Below, one piece after another: positions 1-6,853 of a stretch of DNA of 20,308 bases; the first letter of the stretch is position 1; each line of letters opens with the position of its first letter. The notes under the pieces are model-generated. The model had not been told where the DNA came from. It worked only from the letters and a program-made list of their open reading frames with translations, and did not search any database. Both the position numbers and the translations under genes were made by a program. Source of the stretch: RGIG3513 sp045658985 (GTDB taxonomy: Bacteria > Bacillota > Clostridia > Oscillospirales > Butyricicoccaceae); contig JAZOWC010000054.1 of the NCBI GenBank assembly GCA_045658985.1, positions 1 to 20,308 of the forward strand, written 5' to 3'.

Positions 1-533
1 TGGCGCAGCAGATAGATATAGAACACGCTGACCAGGAAGGGGATGATCAGTACCCTGAAGGGATTCATCCAGCCAAAGGAGTAGATGGTGGCATAGTTAG
101 TGATGGTAAACAGCTCGCCGGGGATCATCATGGTTGCCAGCAGCGCGGCAAACATGGCGTTTTTGCCCTTGAACTCAAGCCGCGCAAAGGCAAATGCCGA
201 CAGAACGGTGATCACCAGAGACAGCAGGGTGGACACCACGCCCACGTATGCGGTGTTGAGGAACAGCCGTCCCAGATTTGCGGTGGTGAATGCCTCTGCG
301 TAGTTGCTCAGCATAATGGTCTGAGGCCACAGAGTGGGAATAGTCAGACGGTACTCAGCCAGAGTTTTCAGTGAGGAGATGACCATCCAGTAGAAGGGGA
401 AGAGCACAATCAGCGCCATTGCCAGCAAGAACACGTAGAGGGCAGCCTTGACCAGAGTATGGCCTACCAGCTGCTTTGCGGACATGGTCTTCATATTCCG
501 CTCGTGCATTATGGTGTTTTCTTTGTTAGCCAT
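1..533 (-). CDS. Carbohydrate ABC transporter permease, MalG-like (partial)
   Basis: This is an inner-membrane permease of a binding-protein-dependent sugar importer (MalG/UgpE family). The visible 177 residues start MANKENTIMHERN, followed by a hydrophobic segment at about residues 29-50, a periplasmic stretch, and further membrane segments. The last visible residues are the arginine-glutamine pair that normally sits just before the cytoplasmic EAA coupling loop, so the loop itself lies beyond the window edge. The start at 533 follows a GAGAGGTG ribosome site that overlaps the stop of the upstream permease, 10 bases away, so the two are translated as an operon. It should pair with the MalF-like permease and the ATPase encoded just upstream. 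The substrate is not evident because no solute-binding protein is visible. The 3' end is missing only because the window ends. Confidence 0.88.
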   Translation of the reverse strand, partial: MANKENTIMHERNMKTMSAKQLVGHTLVKAALYVFLLAMALIVLFPFYWMVISSLKTLAEYRLTIPTLWPQTIMLSNYAEAFTTANLGRLFLNTAYVGVVSTLLSLVITVLSAFAFARLEFKGKNAMFAALLATMMIPGELFTITNYATIYSFGWMNPFRVLIIPFLVSVFYIYLLR

Positions 534-543
534 AGTACACCTC

Positions 544-1488
544 TCAATAATGGACTCGTTTTTTGCTGACCTGCATGTTGATCATCGTTACGACAAAGAT
601 GATTCCGAACAGGATCAGCGCTGCGGCGCTTGCTACGCCGTAGTTCATCTTGGGCAGAGAGTCATAGATATAGCCGACTATGGTGTTGAGCCTGCCGGGC
701 GCGCCCGCGGGGCCCATGTCCTCGCCGAATATACCGACTATGCTGGAGTATTCCTTGAAGCCGCCGATGAAGCCGGTGATTATGACGTATGCAAGCATGG
801 GAGAGAGCAGGGGGACTGTAATGCGTGTGAATACTCTGGAACGGGGAGTGCCGTCAACCTTGGCAGCATCGTAGTACTGCTTGTTGATGCCCTGCAGACC
901 GCCCAGAAGCACGAGGATCTTGAAGGGCAGGGCATTCCATACGATGTACACTACCATAACGGTAATGTTTGCCCAGTAGGAGGAGCCTGCGTTGATCCAG
1001 TTGATGGGCTCGCCGCCAAACAGCTCGATAACGTTGTTGATGATACCTGCGGTGATGATGATATCGTGACCGTCGGTACCCATATTGCCGACGATGTTGA
1101 ACATTGCGGCAAAAACCATGCCTATGGCGATGGAGTTGGTGACGTAGGGCAGGAAGAATACGGTCTGCAGACCCTTCTGCAAAAACTTGATGGAGTTGAG
1201 AGCAACTGCGATAAGCAGAGCCAGAAGTGTGGAGATGGGCACGGTCAGCACACACAGCAGAGCCGTGTTGTACAGACTGCTTGTGAAGCTCGTCAGTCCC
1301 AGCACCCTGCGGAAGTTGCCGATGCCGAACTCAAAGCTTGCACCGCCCACGATGGCGAGGCCGTTGTAGCCCTCCATAAACGCCATTCTGACGGTATTGA
1401 TAATAGGCCATACGGTAAATATCAGCAGCAGGATGATCGCCGGTGCCAGATATAACCAAGCCTTCCATTGCTGTTTGCTGTCAACCAT
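544..1488 (-). CDS. Carbohydrate ABC transporter permease, MalF-like
   Basis: This 314-residue inner-membrane permease belongs to the MalF/UgpA family. The first membrane helix is at residues 11-31, and further hydrophobic helices lie near 74-98, 106-130, 174-196, 232-246 and 288-303. The cytoplasmic EAA coupling loop is clear at residues 206-230 (YYDAAKVDG followed by VPLLSP); it docks on the ATPase. The length is normal for the family. The start codon lies one base after the ATPase stop, and its ribosome site (GAGGTAAAG) is inside the end of the ATPase gene, so translation is probably coupled. It forms the permease heterodimer with the MalG-like protein downstream. The sugar specificity cannot be read from sequence. 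Confidence 0.92.
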   Translation of the reverse strand: MVDSKQQWKAWLYLAPAIILLLIFTVWPIINTVRMAFMEGYNGLAIVGGASFEFGIGNFRRVLGLTSFTSSLYNTALLCVLTVPISTLLALLIAVALNSIKFLQKGLQTVFFLPYVTNSIAIGMVFAAMFNIVGNMGTDGHDIIITAGIINNVIELFGGEPINWINAGSSYWANITVMVVYIVWNALPFKILVLLGGLQGINKQYYDAAKVDGTPRSRVFTRITVPLLSPMLAYVIITGFIGGFKEYSSIVGIFGEDMGPAGAPGRLNTIVGYIYDSLPKMNYGVASAAALILFGIIFVVTMINMQVSKKRVHY

Positions 1489-1489
1489 A

Positions 1490-2593
1490 TTACTTTACCT
1501 CGTAGCGGATGCGCTCTTCGGTCTGCTTGTTGAACAGGAAGAACTTGTGAGGCTTTACGTTGTAGCGTACCTCGGTCTTGGTGGTGTCCACCTTGTTGTC
1601 GGCGTTGATGATGGAGCGGATCTGGGGATTGAGGGATGCGGGATGGGTGGATACGATGCTTACGTCGCGGCCCATGACCTCCAGATTGCTCAGAGTGCAT
1701 CGCAGAGCGCCGTTTTCGCTCAGCTCGAAGCCTTCGGGACGGATGCCCACATAGACCTCCTGATCCTCCACGCCGCCGACCTCAAGCACACAGTCCTCGC
1801 CTACGAATACCTTGCCGTCCTTGACCTTGCCCTCAAGCACGTTGATGGGAGGTGTGCCGAGGAACTTGGCAACAAACAGATTGGTGGGGTCGTCGTATAC
1901 GTCCTGAGGCTTGCCGATCTGCTGAAGCACACCCAGCTTCATAACAACGATCATATCGGAGATGGACATAGCCTCCTCCTGATCGTGGGTGACGAATACG
2001 GTGGTGATGCCGGTCTCCTTCTGGATACGGCGGATCTCCTCACGGGTCTGCAGACGCAGACGTGCATCGAGGTTGGAGAGAGGCTCGTCGAGCAGCAGAA
2101 CACGGGGCATCTTGACCAGTGCGCGGGCGATTGCAACACGCTGCTGCTGACCGCCGGACAGCTCGCTGGGCTTGCGCTCCATCAGCTCGTCGATCTGAAC
2201 CAGCTTGGCAACCTCATGTGCGCGCTGAAGCATATCAGCCTTGCTCAGCTTGTCGCTGCCCTTGAGATTCTGCAGGGGGAAGAGGATGTTTTGCAGAACG
2301 GTCATATGGGGATAGAGCGCATAGTTCTGGAACACCAGACCGATGCCTCTGTTCTCCGTAGACAGTTCGGTAACATCGTCATCGCCAAAGAAGATCTTTC
2401 CCGAGGTGGGCTTCTGCAGACCGCTGATCATGTACAGGGTCGTGCTCTTGCCGCAGCCGGAGGGGCCGAGAAGACCGATGAGCTTACCGTCAGGAATCTC
2501 AAAAGTGAAATCATTGACAGCAACAACCTCTTTGCCGGCTTTTTTGTCGCGGCTGGGGAAGATTTTTGTCAGATTTTGCAGGACTACTTTCAT
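1490..2593 (-). CDS. Sugar ABC transporter ATP-binding protein, MalK/UgpC/MsmX-like
   Basis: This 367-residue ATPase powers the adjacent MalF/MalG-like permeases. Visible motifs, in order, are Walker A GPSGCGKST (43-51), Q-loop Gln89, signature LSGGQQQR (145-152), Walker B RVLLLDE with the D-loop SNLD (164-176), and the H-loop His203. A C-terminal regulatory OB-type (TOBE-like) domain follows from about residue 235, as in MalK and UgpC. The start at 2593 is supported by an AGAAAGGGA ribosome site seven bases upstream. It is the first gene of the transporter cassette, 50 bases downstream of an RDD-family gene in the same direction. Single multitask ATPases of this type often serve several sugar importers, so its partner may not be only the neighbouring permeases. 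Confidence 0.93.
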   Translation of the reverse strand: MKVVLQNLTKIFPSRDKKAGKEVVAVNDFTFEIPDGKLIGLLGPSGCGKSTTLYMISGLQKPTSGKIFFGDDDVTELSTENRGIGLVFQNYALYPHMTVLQNILFPLQNLKGSDKLSKADMLQRAHEVAKLVQIDELMERKPSELSGGQQQRVAIARALVKMPRVLLLDEPLSNLDARLRLQTREEIRRIQKETGITTVFVTHDQEEAMSISDMIVVMKLGVLQQIGKPQDVYDDPTNLFVAKFLGTPPINVLEGKVKDGKVFVGEDCVLEVGGVEDQEVYVGIRPEGFELSENGALRCTLSNLEVMGRDVSIVSTHPASLNPQIRSIINADNKVDTTKTEVRYNVKPHKFFLFNKQTEERIRYEVK

Positions 2594-2643
2594 ACCAATT
2601 CCCTTTCTGTGTATGTTTTTTAATTATATTTATATAATAGGTA

Positions 2644-3402
2644 TCAATAGGTCTGGCGGGCGGCCTTTTCGGCGGCCAGCTTTTTTTGGTGCTCGATGAG
2701 CTGAGTCTTTGATTCAAAAATCTGCTGGCTGTGCTTGTCCACCGCTACGGTGCCGGCCATCAGGTCGTGGAGCGCCGAGTTGGTGCGGGTGACGCACAGA
2801 CAAACAAGCTGAGCTACAGCCAGTGCGCCGAGGATAATGATGCCTATCCCCGCGCCGCGCAGATAGAGCATCAGCACCGAGAATACGGGGATCATGGTCT
2901 CCACCGTGTATTTGCCCAGCAGAGTACGTGTCAGCAGCTGCAGGGAGTTGATTCTGACACCGTCTGTTCTCATGAGGCAGATGCCGAACATTTTTTTGCC
3001 CAAAGTCTGTCCGTTGCCCAAAAAAAGAGGCACGGCAAACTCCAGCACCAGCACGCCCAGCAGAATACCTATGGTCACTATGATCATGGTGAGATTGATG
3101 ACCATATTATAGGCATACATCACGTCCTTGTCTTGTATCAGGGCGTTGTATGCGTTATCCCAATTCTGCCGTGCATCCGATGACAGAGCCTCGTGCTCCT
3201 CATAGGATATTTCAAACGAAACGCCGTAAAGCTCCTCATAATGGGAGTATCCGTCGTTGAGAGTTCGGTTGTAGCTGTCATAGCTTAGCAAAGAAGAAAG
3301 CAAAAAGCCGAAACCGGTGGCCAGGATGCATACCAAAATGGCATCCAACAGCCACGCTGCGGCTCTTTTCCATATGCTTGCTTTCTGTAATGAGTAATCC
3401 AT
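2644..3402 (-). CDS. RDD family membrane protein
   Basis: This is a 252-residue integral membrane protein. The RDD hallmarks are visible: KRAAAWLLDAI at residues 12-22 opens the first helix (Arg and Asp of the motif), GQTLGKKMFGI near residue 130 follows a second pair of helices, and LHDLMAGTVAVD closes the domain near residue 216. A roughly 65-residue soluble insertion with many acidic and tyrosine residues separates the first and second helices. The C-terminal tail of about 25 residues is charged and probably helical. The molecular function of RDD proteins is mostly unknown; some members take part in ion or compatible-solute stress responses. It has its own upstream promoter-like element and may be co-transcribed with the ABC cassette 50 bases downstream. 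Confidence 0.82.
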   Translation of the reverse strand: MDYSLQKASIWKRAAAWLLDAILVCILATGFGFLLSSLLSYDSYNRTLNDGYSHYEELYGVSFEISYEEHEALSSDARQNWDNAYNALIQDKDVMYAYNMVINLTMIIVTIGILLGVLVLEFAVPLFLGNGQTLGKKMFGICLMRTDGVRINSLQLLTRTLLGKYTVETMIPVFSVLMLYLRGAGIGIIILGALAVAQLVCLCVTRTNSALHDLMAGTVAVDKHSQQIFESKTQLIEHQKKLAAEKAARQTY

Positions 3403-3443
3403 CTCTATACACTCCGTATACGAACGATTTTCACCAATTTATT

Positions 3444-3452
3444 ATTATAACA
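3444..3452 (-). promoter_or_regulatory. Extended -10 promoter element for the RDD gene
   Basis: Read on the minus strand this is TGTTATAAT, a perfect -10 hexamer with the TG extension that can replace a good -35. It lies about 40 bases before the RDD start codon in a 115-bp intergenic gap. No convincing -35 box is seen at 17 bases. No hairpin terminator was seen for the gene that ends at 3518. Confidence 0.5.
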
Positions 3453-3517
3453 TACCGTTCGACAATTTTCTACACAAAAATGTAATAAAAATGACATATT
3501 TAGTCGGATCGAGAGGA

Positions 3518-4633
3518 TTATTTAAGCTCCAGAGTGTCTATGATCTGTTTTACTGTGTCCTCGCAGGAGCGGTATTCCACGATATAGTCGCAGACCTCGG
3601 CATTTTTGCGCTCCGATTCCAGAGAGCGGAGACGGTTGACCTTTTCGTGGGTGGAGATTTCTTTTTCCAGAATATCGGTCATAATGTCGTACTCGTCACG
3701 CTTGACAAAGATGGTTACCACGTTGGGGAAATGTGTCTTCATGGACATTGCGCCGCAGATGTCCATTACGGTGATGACGTGCTTGCCGCGGGCGAGGATC
3801 TCCTCTACGTCGCCCTTGCGCGAGCCGTAAAAATGGTTGGCGTAGTTGGTGGACTCAAACAGCTCACCCTGCTGATGCATCTGCAAAAACTCCTGCTCGG
3901 AAATGTGCTTGTATCGGTCCATGGTGAACATATTCATCTGCTCCACCGTGGTGTAGCTGGGCAGACGCTCAATGGTGGTGCAGGAGTTGACGAGAGAGCG
4001 CATAATATCGTTCTTGCGGCTGCCCGAGGGGCCGACCAGAACAATGACCGAAGGCTCTTTGAGAGAAAATTGTGTCTGCCTGACGCTGTAGCTGTCCGAG
4101 ATGACCTCAACCAGCTTGAGAAACTCGTCATAGGTGTTGACGGCCAGTATGCCTGTGGCCTCGCGGTTCCAGGGACGGCGCATGAGGATGGGGTATGCGG
4201 CGTTGGAGGCAAAGACGTTGTGAGCGCCGTCATCAAAGAGTATGTCCACGTCGATCTTATCCTTGCGGGAGCCCATATATATATGGTTGGCGGGAATCTC
4301 GGGGAACTCCTCCATGATCCTCTGTGCCCGTATGCTCATAAACTGGGGATAGACTGAGGTGGATATAAACACCTCGGTCATCTTGGACAGCTTGCGGACA
4401 AACTCCTTTGCGCCCTGAATGACGGGCTGTGTGCGGAAAAACTCGGGGTCATTGAAAAACTCGAATATCACGTCCGCGCGTGTGCCCATTTTGCCCCATC
4501 TGTCCACCTCGTAGATGGAGAGGGGAGGATTGAAATTATATTTTTCGTTGGCAAGACGGATGGCGTATGGTACGCATTCCATCAAAAGATCGTCAACGTC
4601 CAAAGCCGTGGACAGCCTGAATTTTCTGTTCAT
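3518..4633 (-). CDS. Fusion protein: NT5C-like 5'-nucleotidase (HAD) plus guanylate-kinase-like domain
   Basis: This 371-residue protein has two recognisable halves. Residues 1-185 resemble the NT5C family of HAD 5'(3')-deoxyribonucleotidases: nucleophile motif DVDD (12-15), motif II STS (91-93), lysines near 124-126, and the acidic motif ILFDDGAHN (131-139). Residues 195-371 resemble guanylate kinase: a P-loop-like GPSGSRKN (201-208), SYTT (226-229), a lid and GMP-site region ending in FYGSRKGDVEE (268-278), and a core strand HVITVMDICGA (285-295). The P-loop deviates from GxxGxGKS/T, with Arg at the usual Gly and Asn-Asp where Ser/Thr is expected, and the usual Arg after TT is Val. The kinase half may therefore be weak, altered or regulatory. 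A nucleotide-metabolism role is inferred. It has its own promoter and is not part of the eut operon. Confidence 0.8.
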   Translation of the reverse strand: MNRKFRLSTALDVDDLLMECVPYAIRLANEKYNFNPPLSIYEVDRWGKMGTRADVIFEFFNDPEFFRTQPVIQGAKEFVRKLSKMTEVFISTSVYPQFMSIRAQRIMEEFPEIPANHIYMGSRKDKIDVDILFDDGAHNVFASNAAYPILMRRPWNREATGILAVNTYDEFLKLVEVISDSYSVRQTQFSLKEPSVIVLVGPSGSRKNDIMRSLVNSCTTIERLPSYTTVEQMNMFTMDRYKHISEQEFLQMHQQGELFESTNYANHFYGSRKGDVEEILARGKHVITVMDICGAMSMKTHFPNVVTIFVKRDEYDIMTDILEKEISTHEKVNRLRSLESERKNAEVCDYIVEYRSCEDTVKQIIDTLELK

Positions 4634-4666
4634 AGATAACGCTCGCTTTCTGTAGTGCTACCCTTT

Positions 4667-4695
4667 ATTGTATCAAAAATATCGACAAAAAACAA
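4667..4695 (-). promoter_or_regulatory. Putative sigma-A promoter of the nucleotidase-kinase fusion gene
   Basis: On the minus strand this reads TTGTTT, 17 bases, TACAAT. The -10 matches five of six consensus bases; the -35 matches only its first three. It lies about 35 bases before the start codon, in the 117-bp gap after the Nudix gene. Confidence 0.45.
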
Positions 4696-4750
4696 CGGAT
4701 TTTTGCTTTGTGCCGGCGTCTGCCGCTCAATGCACAAAAAAACTCGCCCG

Positions 4751-5143
4751 TTATTTACCTGAATATACCTCTGTGATCCGCCGGAGTATCTCCTCGTCGG
4801 CGGGGCAGAAATCATACACGGGGATCTGCGCGGGGGTGATCCAGCGGATGTCGTTGTGCTCAAGCTTTTGAGGGATGCCCTCGGCTATTGTGGCACAGAA
4901 GAGGGTCAGATGCACCGTAATGTCGGGATATGTGTGCACCACTTCCATAAAAACCTCGCCCACGCTCAGCCTTATCCCCAGCTCCTCGCGGCATTCGCGC
5001 ACCAGCGCCTGCTGTTTTGTCTCACCGGGCTCAACCTTGCCGCCCACAAATTCCCAGAGCAGTCCCCGCGCCTTGTGCCCGGGCCGCTGACATATCATAA
5101 ATCTGTTTTTGTCCCATATGAGGGCCGCTACTACTTCTGTCAT
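4751..5143 (-). CDS. MutT-type Nudix hydrolase (8-oxo-dGTP diphosphatase-like)
   Basis: This is a 130-residue Nudix hydrolase that probably removes pyrophosphate from oxidised or non-canonical (d)NTPs. The full Nudix box is present, from GKVEPGE through REELGI, with the REUXEE glutamates that bind magnesium. FVGGKVEPGE preceded by ARGLLWE is typical of the small MutT/NudG group. I place the start at the ATG at 5143 because GGCGGTG, six bases upstream, is a good ribosome site. A GTG nine bases further upstream (5152) is in frame but has no ribosome site at proper spacing. The gene is divergent from the eut operon. A housekeeping nucleotide-pool role is more likely than any link to ethanolamine use. 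Confidence 0.87.
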   Translation of the reverse strand: MTEVVAALIWDKNRFMICQRPGHKARGLLWEFVGGKVEPGETKQQALVRECREELGIRLSVGEVFMEVVHTYPDITVHLTLFCATIAEGIPQKLEHNDIRWITPAQIPVYDFCPADEEILRRITEVYSGK

Positions 5144-5191
5144 ATATTGCACCGCCGATCTTTGTCAGAATAGGATGAATGTCACAGATAT

Positions 5192-5219
5192 ATACTATCA
5201 TATCCGCAGCAATAATCAA
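5192..5219 (-). promoter_or_regulatory. Weak candidate promoter for the Nudix gene
   Basis: The minus strand reads TTGATT, 16 bases, TAGTAT, about 50 bases before the Nudix start. Both boxes are imperfect (four of six each), so this is only a candidate. Confidence 0.3.
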
Positions 5220-5222
5220 AGC

Positions 5223-5283
5223 AAAAATCCCGTCGCAATCACCCGCCTGCGGACAGAGGAGCGTATTGACAGACGGGATTTTT
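5223..5283. repeat. Perfect 12-bp inverted repeat over the eutA promoter
   Basis: The arms AAAAATCCCGTC (5223-5234) and GACGGGATTTTT (5272-5283) are exact reverse complements separated by 37 bases. The right arm lies wholly in the spacer between the -35 and -10 boxes of the eutA promoter. It could be a DNA operator or looping site, or a two-way terminator-like relic, because the stem ends in a T-run on both strands. Which of these applies cannot be told from sequence. Confidence 0.6.
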
Positions 5284-5294
5284 TGTGTTATATT
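5266..5294 (+). promoter_or_regulatory. Strong sigma-A promoter of the eut operon
   Basis: TTGACA (5266-5271, perfect -35), a 17-base spacer, and TATATT (5289-5294, five of six for -10). Transcription would start near 5301, eight or so bases before the first leader hairpin. This gives an untranslated leader of about 105 bases before eutA. Confidence 0.8.
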
Positions 5295-5308
5295 GACCTT
5301 ACCGTGAC

Positions 5309-5344
5309 CGGCACAACAGGGTGCCGAGTATGGCAAAAAGGCCA
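5309..5344 (+). promoter_or_regulatory. Dual-hairpin ANTAR (EutV) antiterminator
   Basis: Two small hairpins with six-base loops follow each other. P1 is CGGCAC (5309-5314), loop AACAGG, GTGCCG (5321-5326). P2 is TGGC (5331-5334), loop AAAAAG, GCCA (5341-5344). The 3' arm of P2 is part of the 5' arm of the terminator that follows, so P2 and the terminator exclude each other. This is the arrangement known for EutV-controlled eut leaders of Enterococcus, where the loops follow roughly AANGRR. Both loops here have A rather than G at position 4. Binding by phosphorylated EutV would stabilise P2 and let transcription continue into eutA. The architecture is seen; the function is inferred. Confidence 0.78.
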
Positions 5345-5380
5345 AGGCGAGCTACTCGCCTTGGTCTTTTGCGCTTTTTT
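5340..5380 (+). terminator. Intrinsic terminator (attenuator) in the eutA leader
   Basis: CCAAGGCGAG (5342-5351) pairs perfectly with CTCGCCTTGG (5355-5364) across a CTA loop, extendable by a G-T and a G-C pair. It is followed by T4, GCGC and T6. It lies only 25 bases before the eutA start codon and has no upstream gene on this strand to terminate, so it must be a regulated attenuator. Confidence 0.88.
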
Positions 5381-5405
5381 GGGCATTTTTAGGGGGTGAA
5401 TCACC

Positions 5406-6836
5406 GTGCCGTCTGAGATTTTGAGCGTGGGTATCGACATAGGAACATCCACTACACAGGTTATTTTTAGTCGGCTGCTGGTGGACAATATGGCGGATTA
5501 TTTTTCCGCGCCCCGTATTTCCATAGTATCAAAAGAACTGCTCTACAAGAGCGAGGTTCACCTGACACCGCTCAGAGACTCCTCCACTCTGGACGGAGAG
5601 GGAGTCAGACGGATAGTTGAGCAGGAGTACCGCCGCGCAGGCATCAGCCCGGGGGATCTGCACACGGGAGCGGTGATAATCACCGGCGAATCGGCGCGCA
5701 AGGACAACGCCGCCGCCGTCACCGAGCAGCTCAGCGGCTTTGCGGGTGAGTTTGTGGTATCCACCGCAGGGCCCGATCTTGAGTCGATCATCGCCGCCAA
5801 AGGCAGCGGAGCCTATCAGTACAGCATCGACCGCGAATGTTCGGTCATCAATCTCGATATAGGCGGCGGCACCACCAATATAGCCGTGTTTGACTGCGGC
5901 AGGGCAGTGGCAAAAGGCTGTCTGGACATCGGCGGACGGCTTATCCGCCTCAATCAGGATCTCACGGTCACTTACCTCAGTCCGTCGGCGCGGCGTATCG
6001 CAGACTCTCTGGGACTAAACCTCCGCGAGGGCCAAAAAACCACCCCGAATGCCCTGCGCGCCGTTACCGACAAAATGGCCGACCTGCTGGCTCAGGCTAT
6101 GGGCCTGCAGGACAGAGAGCCGCTGTTTGAGAGTGTACGCACCCCGAGCAGCACCGACCTGAGTTTGAGCAAAAGAGCCGATTATCTGTGTTTTTCGGGG
6201 GGAGTTGCCGACTGTATATACACTCCCGACGATGATATTCTCCGCTACGGGGATATAGGTGTGCTGCTGGGTGCATCCATCCGCAGCCATCCACTTATCG
6301 GTGCCTGCAGACAGCTGCCCGCAGGCGAGACCATCAGGGCAACGGTGGTGGGCGCAGGCACCTACACCACCTCCATTTCGGGCAGCACCATCGCGTACTC
6401 ATCCCTGCTCTTTCCCCTCAAGAACATCCCCGTGCTCAAGCTTGACGAGCGGGAGCAGGAGCATTGCTTTGCGGGGGATACAGAGTGGCTGAGTGAAAAA
6501 GCCCGATGGTTTATGGATCAGAGCGACACAGACCATTTCATACTTGCCATGCAGGGCAAAGCTGACCCCGATTATACCGAGATCAAGAAGCTTGCGGGAT
6601 GTATCGCGGATGCTCTGGGGCCCATACTTCCCGACACCAAACCCATCCTTGTGGTGCTGGAGCATGATATGGCAAAAGCCCTCGGCTTTGCCCTCAGAGC
6701 TTGCGCAGACGGCAGACGCAAGGTGGCGGCGATAGATGGCATATCGGTAGAAGTGAATGATTTTGTGGATATAGGGCGGCCGCTTATGGACGGACTTGTG
6801 GTGCCCGTGATAGTCAAAACTTTGGTTTTTGGCTGA
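5406..6836 (+). CDS. eutA: Ethanolamine ammonia-lyase reactivating factor EutA
   Basis: This 476-residue protein is close to the usual EutA length. It is an ATP-dependent chaperone that frees ethanolamine ammonia-lyase from damaged cobalamin so that fresh adenosylcobalamin can bind. The actin/Hsp70-type ATPase motifs are visible: DIGTST (11-16, phosphate 1) and DIGGGT (151-156, phosphate 2). The start is GTG at 5406, set by a strong AGGGGGTGA ribosome site six bases upstream. It is the first gene of the eut operon, placed right behind the attenuator, and is followed 17 bases later by eutB. All downstream eut genes therefore depend on antitermination at its leader unless internal promoters exist; I saw no clear one before 17205. 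Confidence 0.96.
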   Translation: MPSEILSVGIDIGTSTTQVIFSRLLVDNMADYFSAPRISIVSKELLYKSEVHLTPLRDSSTLDGEGVRRIVEQEYRRAGISPGDLHTGAVIITGESARKDNAAAVTEQLSGFAGEFVVSTAGPDLESIIAAKGSGAYQYSIDRECSVINLDIGGGTTNIAVFDCGRAVAKGCLDIGGRLIRLNQDLTVTYLSPSARRIADSLGLNLREGQKTTPNALRAVTDKMADLLAQAMGLQDREPLFESVRTPSSTDLSLSKRADYLCFSGGVADCIYTPDDDILRYGDIGVLLGASIRSHPLIGACRQLPAGETIRATVVGAGTYTTSISGSTIAYSSLLFPLKNIPVLKLDEREQEHCFAGDTEWLSEKARWFMDQSDTDHFILAMQGKADPDYTEIKKLAGCIADALGPILPDTKPILVVLEHDMAKALGFALRACADGRRKVAAIDGISVEVNDFVDIGRPLMDGLVVPVIVKTLVFG

Positions 6837-6853
6837 AGAAGGAGAGGATATTT

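Noticed and set aside
448..2623. Long plus-strand open frames (448-1455 and 1397-2623) opposite the ABC genes
   Set aside because: They are antisense to clear permease and ATPase genes with intact motifs, have low-complexity His/Asp/Cys-rich translations and no family resemblance.
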